The notes under the pieces are model-generated. The model worked only from the letters and a program-made list of their open reading frames with translations. It did not search any database and was not told the DNA's origin. From Gammaproteobacteria bacterium (lineage in GTDB: Bacteria > Pseudomonadota > Gammaproteobacteria > UBA1113): DNA of 13,450 nt. Below, in pieces: positions 8,595 to 13,450 of this stretch (within the stretch, counting starts at the first letter, position 1; every line of letters begins with the position of its first letter). The DNA lies in contig JAIELR010000015.1 of the NCBI GenBank assembly GCA_019752835.1, forward strand, positions 1-13,450, written 5' to 3'. The position numbers and the translations under genes are program-made.

Positions 8595-9832
8595 GGCATG
8601 TCCTTAGCAACTGGCGCTGATTTTTTCATATGGGGTGTTGGTGATTCAATACGCTGCAAGCCTGCATTAAGATTGGCTTCTGAATCAATAAGAAATTGAC
8701 CAGAGCTAACAACAGTCTCATTCGGATGTAACCCCGATAAGATTTCCACGCGATTACCCGATTCCATGCCTGCAACCACTCTGCGTACTTGAAACCGACC
8801 ATCGCCCAATGACACAATAACGCTATCGCCTTGACCGCTTCGTATTAACGCCTCCAGCGGTATGCTCATGACATTCATTTGAGGGGCTGCTAATAGCGTA
8901 ATACTTGCGTACATATTAGGTTTTAGACGTCCGTCTGGATTGTTAAAGCGAAAACGAACTTTTTCCGTACGGGTTGTGGCATCGAGTTGTGGATAAATAT
9001 AGTCAACCTGCCCACGCCATACTTTGCCAGGATATGCCAAAAACCTAGCTTCAACTGTTTGCCCGTTACTTACCCAGCTGGCTTGATTCTCATAAATATC
9101 CGCAATCATCCAAATGCTCGACAAATTGACCAAACTCATGATTTCTGTATCAGGTGTCACTTGCATGCCTTCGCGGACATTAAGGGTCGCGATAACACCA
9201 TCCTGTGGTGAATAGATATCAATTAACTGACTAGCCTTGTGTGTTGTTGTGAGCGTTTTAATTTGTGATGCAGAAATATTTTGAGCTTGTAGTTTTTTGT
9301 AAGATGCGGCGATTAAATCTTGATTACGCGTATCAAGCGCTAGTAGGTATTCTTCTTGCGTATTGACGAGTGTCGGTGAATAGAGTTGCAATAATAACTG
9401 TCCCTGTTTCACAGGGTCGCCGGCTGCTTTAACAACCAGGTTCTTAATCCAGCCGTCCGCATAGGTATGAATATGACTGATGTTATTTTGATTCGCTTCA
9501 ACATAACCAACAGTCTCAATACGCTTGGAAAGTGACCCTTGTGTGACGAATGCTGTGCGCACACCCAAATTATCAACAATAGCAGGTGCAATGCGAACGA
9601 TGGAGGCATCACTGCCCTGGTTAGCGTCAGCGTATACCGGCGTAAGTGTCATACCCATGGGTGATTTTCCGGGCCCTGGATAATGTACCGTGGGTTCCAT
9701 CGTATCGACCCAGTAGATGGGCTTTTTTGATATGCCTGTTGTTGACGCGCTTGTTCCCTTGTTTGTGAAAATATAATGGCTTAACAATAGACCAAACAAA
9801 ATGGCCAACACAATAAAAATCCACTTTCTCAT
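8591..9832 (-). CDS. cusB: CusB-type periplasmic adaptor of the copper RND pump
   Basis: This is the membrane-fusion protein that links CusA to the outer-membrane channel. Its 413 residues begin with a membrane anchor (about residues 4-22), followed by a heavy-metal-binding segment at 38-67 with the CusB-like pattern [20 protein letters not shown] and then GM. The methionines (45, 59, 61) replace the cysteines of related domains and resemble the Cu-binding methionines of CusB. The barrel-sandwich and alpha-hairpin part follows (about 110-230), with [18 protein letters not shown] as the lipoyl-like second half, then beta-barrel and membrane-proximal domains. There is no C-terminal CusF-like fusion. 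Both ends overlap their neighbours by 4 bases (ATGA), so CusC, CusB and CusA should be made together. Confidence 0.95.
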   Translation of the reverse strand: MRKWIFIVLAILFGLLLSHYIFTNKGTSASTTGISKKPIYWVDTMEPTVHYPGPGKSPMGMTLTPVYADANQGSDASIVRIAPAIVDNLGVRTAFVTQGSLSKRIETVGYVEANQNNISHIHTYADGWIKNLVVKAAGDPVKQGQLLLQLYSPTLVNTQEEYLLALDTRNQDLIAASYKKLQAQNISASQIKTLTTTHKASQLIDIYSPQDGVIATLNVREGMQVTPDTEIMSLVNLSSIWMIADIYENQASWVSNGQTVEARFLAYPGKVWRGQVDYIYPQLDATTRTEKVRFRFNNPDGRLKPNMYASITLLAAPQMNVMSIPLEALIRSGQGDSVIVSLGDGRFQVRRVVAGMESGNRVEILSGLHPNETVVSSGQFLIDSEANLNAGLQRIESPTPHMKKSAPVAKDMP

Positions 9833-11139
9833 GCCGATAGTCCCTCTAAATATAACAGCGAAGCTCTTACTTTCTCACGCTCAATTTGTACATCTAATTG
9901 TTCAAGCTCAATGTCTCTCTCATTACTATAAGCACGGAGCACAGTTGCTAAATCAGTAGTCGCACTTTGATAGGCTAAAAGCGCTGCTTTCGCATTTTGG
10001 TGAGCCTCCGGCATTAACTGCTGCGTGTAGAGCGTATCTCGCTGTGATAGCCGTTGCCACGTAGCATATTGCTCATTCAATACCTTGACCAAATCTCGAT
10101 AATGAATCTGCTGGGTAAGCTCTGCTGCTTCTAAATCGTCGTTGCTTGCTTGTAATTGTTTATCTTGACGATTTTTAGTAAATACCGGTAAATCCATGGT
10201 GACTTCAGCCGTGACCATATTAGAGCGCGGGGTTGGCATACCATTATCACCCATCATATTACCTTGACGAAGACCATAGCTCACACCAGCTTCAAAGCCT
10301 GGTTTATATTGCTCCCTGGCTAAGGCCACTTCATCTCGCGCCACGTCAATATCAGCGGCATCCACTTTCAGTAAGGGATGCCTTTGAAGCTCATTTTGCA
10401 TATCAACCAATAGCGGTGGATTTGGCCAGTGCGGCAGTGTATGGGCTAAAGGAAGATTAGCAGCCGCTTGACCTATCCAACGACCAAGCTCTGCACGCGC
10501 GACATCCAATTGTTCTTGTGTTTGGGTCTTGGTATCGTCAAGTTGGGATAACATCAACTGTACTTGCAATACATTGGATAAGGTATCTTTACCGACACTA
10601 TATTGTGCCCGAGTGGTTTTTAATAAATACGTTAATATTTTTTGATTTTCATCAACAATACGCAACGACTGTGTCTTATCATACACATCCAGCCATGATT
10701 GTCTGACTTGTTGTAGTAAGGTCAAGACTTCTTCCGCTTCTTTTCGTTGTTCGGCTGTCGATTGCGCGGTTGTTTGCGCAGACTTTATGGCGCGTGAATG
10801 TCCTTTCGGAAAGGATTGTGAGAGACCTACCTCTATCATGGTCATATCATCTTGGGTAAAGCTAAAGGTGTTGGTGGGCACATTGATGGTGCCTGCCATC
10901 AATTGGGGATCTGGGAGCTGACCATCAGCTATCGCCTTGGCTGCCAAGGCTTGGCTCTTAGCTTCAAAGCGATGAAGCTCAGGCGCATTGACAAGCGCTG
11001 CTCGCTCCGCGTCAGGGAGACTTAATGGCAAAACTTGAGCTGCCACACTCATGCTTGACCAACAAAGCAGTGCGACAAACCCTAATCTCAATCTGTTCAT
11101 GTCCTTGTCACGTCGAAAGCGAGGAGGCTTTGTAAGCAT
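9829..11139 (-). CDS. cusC: CusC/CzcC-type outer-membrane efflux protein
   Basis: This TolC-family trimeric channel completes the copper exporter across the outer membrane. The start at 11139 gives 436 residues. A basic N-terminus is followed by a hydrophobic core (about 18-33) and a likely signal-peptidase site after SVAA (residue 34); no lipobox is seen, unlike E. coli CusC. Two OEP repeats follow, rich in long amphipathic helices, with PDPQLMAGTINVPT and VGLSQSFPKG early in the first. I prefer the ATG at 11139 because AGGGAG lies 8 bases before it. The frame also extends to a GTG at 11175, which would leave almost no leader after the likely promoter. The ATG at 11100 has AAGGA only one base away. 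It is the first gene of the copper operon. Confidence 0.93.
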   Translation of the reverse strand: MLTKPPRFRRDKDMNRLRLGFVALLCWSSMSVAAQVLPLSLPDAERAALVNAPELHRFEAKSQALAAKAIADGQLPDPQLMAGTINVPTNTFSFTQDDMTMIEVGLSQSFPKGHSRAIKSAQTTAQSTAEQRKEAEEVLTLLQQVRQSWLDVYDKTQSLRIVDENQKILTYLLKTTRAQYSVGKDTLSNVLQVQLMLSQLDDTKTQTQEQLDVARAELGRWIGQAAANLPLAHTLPHWPNPPLLVDMQNELQRHPLLKVDAADIDVARDEVALAREQYKPGFEAGVSYGLRQGNMMGDNGMPTPRSNMVTAEVTMDLPVFTKNRQDKQLQASNDDLEAAELTQQIHYRDLVKVLNEQYATWQRLSQRDTLYTQQLMPEAHQNAKAALLAYQSATTDLATVLRAYSNERDIELEQLDVQIEREKVRASLLYLEGLSA

Positions 11140-11189
11140 TCGCTCATACTCCCTGTCCTTGTATCGCACCCACACTTAGGTATTGCTTG

Positions 11190-11227
11190 TTTAGCCCGAC
11201 TACCTTAAACTTAAGGTTAAGTATAAA
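11190..11227. promoter_or_regulatory. MerR-type operator and divergent promoter between cusC and merR (site 1)
   Basis: A perfect dyad, ACCTTAA-AC-TTAAGGT, fills 11202-11217. On the reverse strand, TTAACC (11215-11220) and GCTAAA (11190-11195) form a -35/-10 pair with a 19-base spacer holding most of the dyad, the stretched layout typical of MerR-activated promoters. On the + strand, TATAAA (11222-11227) can serve merR itself, giving a very short leader. The dyad is shorter than the E. coli CueR site (about 16 versus 21 bases). Control of both genes by the MerR protein next door is inferred. Confidence 0.75.
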
Positions 11228-11236
11228 GGAGTTCCG

Positions 11237-11659
11237 ATGGAAAAGTCTATGACCATAGGCGAATTAGCAAAACAAAGTGGTACTAGCGCCGTTACTATTC
11301 GCTATTATGAAAAATGTGGCCTTATTTCTGGCGTATTACGCTCGGAGGGCGGACATCGTTTATATGATAGCGTATTGATTGAGCAGTTACAATTCATCCA
11401 ACACGCCAAACTAGCTGGATTTTCCCTAGATGATATTCATCAACTGATGATTTTTCAAAACCAAGCGCACCTATCGAGCACAACAGTGAAAGCATTCGTT
11501 GAACAAAAAATTCAAGACATCGACGAGAAAATGGCAGTCTTACAAGACATAAGGGCAACACTACACACGCTTGTTATGACTTGCGATGGTAAAGGTCGAA
11601 TAAAGGACTGTACTATTTTGAAAGCACTTAAAGCCGGTCCGCATGCCGACCATGCTTGA
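11237..11659 (+). CDS. MerR-family metal-responsive regulator (CueR/HmrR-like)
   Basis: This is a dimeric activator that bends the operator DNA when it binds metal. The 140-residue protein has the winged-helix motif at residues 5-30 (MTIGELAKQSGTSAVTIRYY), GGHRLY (38-43), the long dimer helix (about 80-112), and a C-terminal metal loop with Cys116 and Cys125. Ser81 aligns with Ser77 of CueR, the residue that favours monovalent ions, in place of the cysteine used by Zn/Hg/Cd sensors. This fits Cu(I)/Ag(I). The two loop cysteines have eight residues between them, one more than in CueR, so I leave the symbol empty. The start has AAAGGAG seven bases before it. It diverges from cusC across the dyad at 11202-11217 and probably controls its own promoter too. 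Confidence 0.92.
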   Translation: MEKSMTIGELAKQSGTSAVTIRYYEKCGLISGVLRSEGGHRLYDSVLIEQLQFIQHAKLAGFSLDDIHQLMIFQNQAHLSSTTVKAFVEQKIQDIDEKMAVLQDIRATLHTLVMTCDGKGRIKDCTILKALKAGPHADHA

Positions 11660-11718
11660 GTCACACAAGTTTACCTGACGTTAGCGCATACCTTGACAAC
11701 TTCACCCCAACGCTATAT

Positions 11719-11745
11719 CCTTAAACCTAAGGTTAAGTTTAATAA
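11719..11745 (+). promoter_or_regulatory. Second copy of the MerR-type operator, upstream of the small membrane protein (site 2)
   Basis: CCTTAAACCTAAGGTTAAGT (11719-11738) equals site 1 (11203-11222) at 19 of 20 bases and in the same orientation. TAATAA (11740-11745) lies 19 bases after ATATCC (11715-11720), which would fit a MerR-type promoter toward the gene at 11791, though the -35 is poor. A TTGACA at 11693-11698 may add a separate -35. The near-identity strongly suggests that the same regulator acts here. Confidence 0.72.
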
Positions 11746-11790
11746 CACTTACTATATCCAATAAAATAACAATCCGTGAGATGTCACCCC

Positions 11791-12180
11791 ATGCATGAAC
11801 AACAACAGAACGAGAATACACAAACCTGGCGCACGCATTGGGTTGTTAAGGATGTGCTTAGCGAACTGCCACTTGCAGGTTCTTTTTTTCATACCGCCAA
11901 TATGCGTGATGCACTGCATGGCGCTGCAAAAACAACCTTTATGCTGCTTGGTAGCACGGTCGGCATGATGTATCCGGTCTTGCCGATAACAAAAACAGAT
12001 GGCGTAGCCGAAGAAATGGGTAAGATGCTCCTTAATATGGTGCTTGGAATGACGTTAGCCACCATCATGTTCAACCTATTATTTAGTGTGCTTAAGGTAA
12101 TTCATCAGCGCACATGCCCCCAGGGTGATGAAGCGATTCATGACACACATGAAGGACAGCCTCTTCTTCTTAGGGTCTAA
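11791..12180 (+). CDS. Small Met-rich membrane protein under the copper operator
   Basis: I do not recognise this 129-residue protein. A polar N-terminus rich in Gln/Asn (1-15) is followed by two hydrophobic segments (about 48-66 and 79-102) and a polar tail with Cys109 and several His and Asp/Glu residues. Methionines are frequent in and near the membrane parts (for example GMMYP at 59-62), a common trait of copper-handling proteins. The frame opens at a GTG at 11776, but the ATG at 11791 is the first ATG; neither has a strong ribosome binding site. It is preceded by the second operator copy, so I infer induction with the copper operon. Whether it transports, stores or senses metal cannot be read from the sequence. 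Confidence 0.7.
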   Translation: MHEQQQNENTQTWRTHWVVKDVLSELPLAGSFFHTANMRDALHGAAKTTFMLLGSTVGMMYPVLPITKTDGVAEEMGKMLLNMVLGMTLATIMFNLLFSVLKVIHQRTCPQGDEAIHDTHEGQPLLLRV

Positions 12181-12214
12181 TACAGTCGATTTTAAGATAT
12201 ATCTACTTTATCCA

Positions 12215-12270
12215 GGGTTCTAAGCATAAAGTCCCGAAATTTCTGGATTAATATTTATGTTAAACACGCC
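12215..12270 (+). repeat. Tn3-like left terminal repeat, inner copy (end B)
   Basis: The segment GGGTTCTAAGCATAAA and onward matches 1781-1836 gap-free at 43 of 56 bases, in direct orientation. It lies 34 bases after the stop of the small membrane protein and 9 bases before the stop of the recombinase gene. It is therefore placed as the left end of the minimal recombinase-transposase element. The base before GGG is A here and G in the outer copy. Confidence 0.7.
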
Positions 12271-12279
12271 TCCCCCTAA

Positions 12280-12855
12280 TCAGTCGTTCCAAAAGTCTTT
12301 AAACCTTGTGGCTGCTAGCTCCGTATAGCGTACGGTGTGCTGAATATTCCTATGCCCTAGATAGTGTTGAATACTCCTGGTATCACGTCCGTCATTCGCT
12401 AGCTTGAATCCTGTAGAGTGCCTTAGCATATGTGGATGCACAGGGAACCCAATGTTAGCTATCGTTCCGGCTCTGGCAATCATTTTCCGAAATGTGGCGG
12501 CAGTCATTGGCGCTTTACGTTCTGTCATAAAAATATAATCAGTATCAGGATAGTCACGCTTAAGCTGTCGCAGTGCGCGGATTTCTGGACCAAATAAAGG
12601 ATGGCTCGCTGACAATCCATGCTTAAGGCGCACGACATAAAGCAAACCTTGCTTGAAATCCACCTGCGACCATCGCAGGCACGCCAACTCGGATACCCGT
12701 AACCCATGTCTGTAAGCAACTAAAATCATGGTGGCGTCACGTAAACCATGGCGCCCTACTTTTTTAGCAGCTATCATAAGCGCATCAATTTCCGCAGGCG
12801 TTAAGTATTCACGAATCCTGCGAGCGCTGTTTTTAATTTTTAATGGTGGTTTCAT
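12280..12855 (-). CDS. Compact tyrosine recombinase, likely TnpI-type cointegrate resolvase of the Tn3 element
   Basis: This is a site-specific recombinase lacking the usual N-terminal core-binding domain, like FimB/FimE. Counting from the ATG at 12855 it has 191 residues. The full catalytic set is visible: Arg53 (in RHGLRVSEL), Lys78 (RLKHG), His142 and Arg145 (HMLRHSTG), His168 (YLGH) and Tyr177 (VRYTE). The frame extends to a TTG at 12882 with ATGs at 12876 and 12864. I chose 12855 because relatives begin with a M-x-PLKI-like segment and because a promoter at 12896-12924 starts transcription near 12889. It is divergent from tnpA and sits just inside the inner transposon end, as expected for a resolvase. 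An alternative is a phase-switch or unrelated integrase. Confidence 0.85.
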   Translation of the reverse strand: MKPPLKIKNSARRIREYLTPAEIDALMIAAKKVGRHGLRDATMILVAYRHGLRVSELACLRWSQVDFKQGLLYVVRLKHGLSASHPLFGPEIRALRQLKRDYPDTDYIFMTERKAPMTAATFRKMIARAGTIANIGFPVHPHMLRHSTGFKLANDGRDTRSIQHYLGHRNIQHTVRYTELAATRFKDFWND

Positions 12856-12895
12856 AGCGATCATTATAACAAACATTCCCAAAAAGAGTGATTAG

Positions 12896-12981
12896 CTATT
12901 ACGCAACCGTAGCCCTAAAGCCAATCTGTTCAAGGGACCATTTGATGAACTTTCCCATCATGGTATCATTTAGGGAAAGTT
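12896..12981. promoter_or_regulatory. Divergent recombinase/transposase control region with a candidate resolution site
   Basis: For the recombinase, AGCCAA (12919-12924) and CTATTA (12896-12901) read on the reverse strand as TTGGCT and TAATAG with a 17-base spacer. For tnpA, TTGATG (12942-12947) and TATCAT (12964-12969) form a weaker + strand pair with a 16-base spacer. A perfect inverted repeat, AACTTTCCC (12948-12956) and GGGAAAGTT (12973-12981), straddles the latter -10, with CCATCATGG overlapping the left arm's end and the spacer (12955-12963). It could be the recombinase crossover site, an operator, or both. Confidence 0.55.
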
Positions 12982-13017
12982 TTTGCCTATATCGTGTTTC
13001 CATGGAGGTAGCGGCCT

Positions 13018-13450
13018 ATGTATGCTAGTAATAAACTATTGACCCTACTGCCGTCCGCAGAACAAGCGGCTTTATATGATGTACCTGAGTTTGATGATGA
13101 TCAACGTTTAGAGTATTTTAGCTTTACGAGTAAAGAATTAGTCATTGTTAACAGTCGTCCGGGCTTAGTTGATAAAGTTCATTGTGCAGTTCAGATAGGG
13201 TACTTTAAAGCGAAACACTTATTTTTTAAATTAGTATGGGAAGAAGCGCAAGAAGATGTAAATTTTATACTACAACAGCACTTCCAGGGGAACACCATAA
13301 AAACAATTCATGTAACAGATCATGAATACTATTCGCAATGCGATGAAATAATGTCACTTTTTAAATACCAACGTTGGTCTAAGGGCCAAAGCGAATTACT
13401 GAAAGACCAAGTAAAGCAAATATCTCGCCGCGACATGAATCTTGAGTTTA
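13018..13450 (+). CDS. tnpA: Tn3-family transposase, N-terminal part (3' partial)
   Basis: The frame starts at ATG 13018, with GGAGGT at 13004-13009 placed eight bases away, and runs open through the window edge (144 codons). The N-terminus follows the DUF4158 pattern of Tn3-family transposases: LPSAEQAALYDVPEF (residues 10-24), then RLEYFSF and further on QIGYFKAKHLFF (residues 62-73). Family members have about 950-1000 residues, so the DDE catalytic core and the right end of the transposon lie outside. The enzyme would cut at the 38-bp-type ends and form cointegrates, which the divergent recombinase could resolve. No stop or frameshift is seen in the visible part. Confidence 0.93.
   Translation, partial: MYASNKLLTLLPSAEQAALYDVPEFDDDQRLEYFSFTSKELVIVNSRPGLVDKVHCAVQIGYFKAKHLFFKLVWEEAQEDVNFILQQHFQGNTIKTIHVTDHEYYSQCDEIMSLFKYQRWSKGQSELLKDQVKQISRRDMNLEF

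Larger units (their letters stand above)
1780..13450 (+). mobile_element. Tn3-family transposon carrying a copper-resistance island (right end outside the window)
   Basis: The inferred element starts at the end-like repeat inside virD4 (about 1780) and includes the scar zone, the copper operon, its regulator, a tyrosine recombinase and the first 433 bases of a DUF4158-type transposase gene. What is seen: an interrupted virD4, two direct copies of the same end (1780 and 12215), and a divergent recombinase-transposase pair directly inside the second copy. What is inferred: that the outer copy is the present left terminus and the inner copy the ancestral one, with the copper genes acquired as cargo. 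The transposase should need about 2.5 kb more, followed by the right terminal inverted repeat. It could also be two nested elements. Confidence 0.6.

Noticed and set aside
12316..12328. AGCGTACGGT resembles the inner part of the 38-bp end at 1967 in inverted orientation
   Set aside because: It lies inside the conserved catalytic VRYTE region of the recombinase gene and the match does not extend; it is coding sequence.

Overview
The window looks like accessory DNA from a gammaproteobacterium: moderate-to-low GC, a conjugation or mobilisation module, copper-efflux genes and Tn3-family transposon parts. Gene style (Legionellales-like tyrosine recombinase plus DUF4158 transposase, CusCBA-type copper operon) suggests a Legionella-like or related host, but this is an impression, not a proof.

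Layout. Bases 1-1782 are the remains of a transfer module on the + strand: the tail of an unrecognised protein, a 206-residue protein with one C-terminal membrane segment, and a VirD4/TraG coupling protein cut off just after its Walker A box. The cut falls where a Tn3-like end begins (about 1780). Bases 1780-2140 are a scar zone: that end, the 3' remnant of a reverse-strand gene, and a second, different 38-bp Tn3-type terminal repeat (1967-2004). Bases 2141-11139 are one long reverse-strand copper operon read in the order cusC, cusB, cusA, DUF2231 membrane protein, copA, cupredoxin, with mostly 4-8 base overlaps and one 214-base gap before copA. A MerR/CueR-like regulator (11237-11659) diverges from it across a dyad operator. 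A second copy of that operator, identical at 19 of 20 positions, precedes a small unrecognised membrane protein (11791-12180). At 12215 a second copy of the left transposon end appears, in the same orientation as the one at 1780, followed by a compact tyrosine recombinase (reverse strand) and, divergently, the start of a Tn3-family transposase that runs off the window.

How it works together. CopA would pump Cu(I) from cytoplasm to periplasm. CusCBA would carry it from the periplasm or inner membrane out of the cell. The membrane-anchored cupredoxin may handle periplasmic copper, since no CusF is present. The MerR regulator probably switches on the operon and the small membrane protein in response to a monovalent metal ion. 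The recombinase and transposase are the likely vehicle: the copper island lies between two direct copies of the same transposon end, suggesting that a roughly 10-kb cargo was captured next to the inner end while the outer end, inserted in virD4, now bounds the larger element. The right end, its target duplication and the rest of virD4 lie outside the window.
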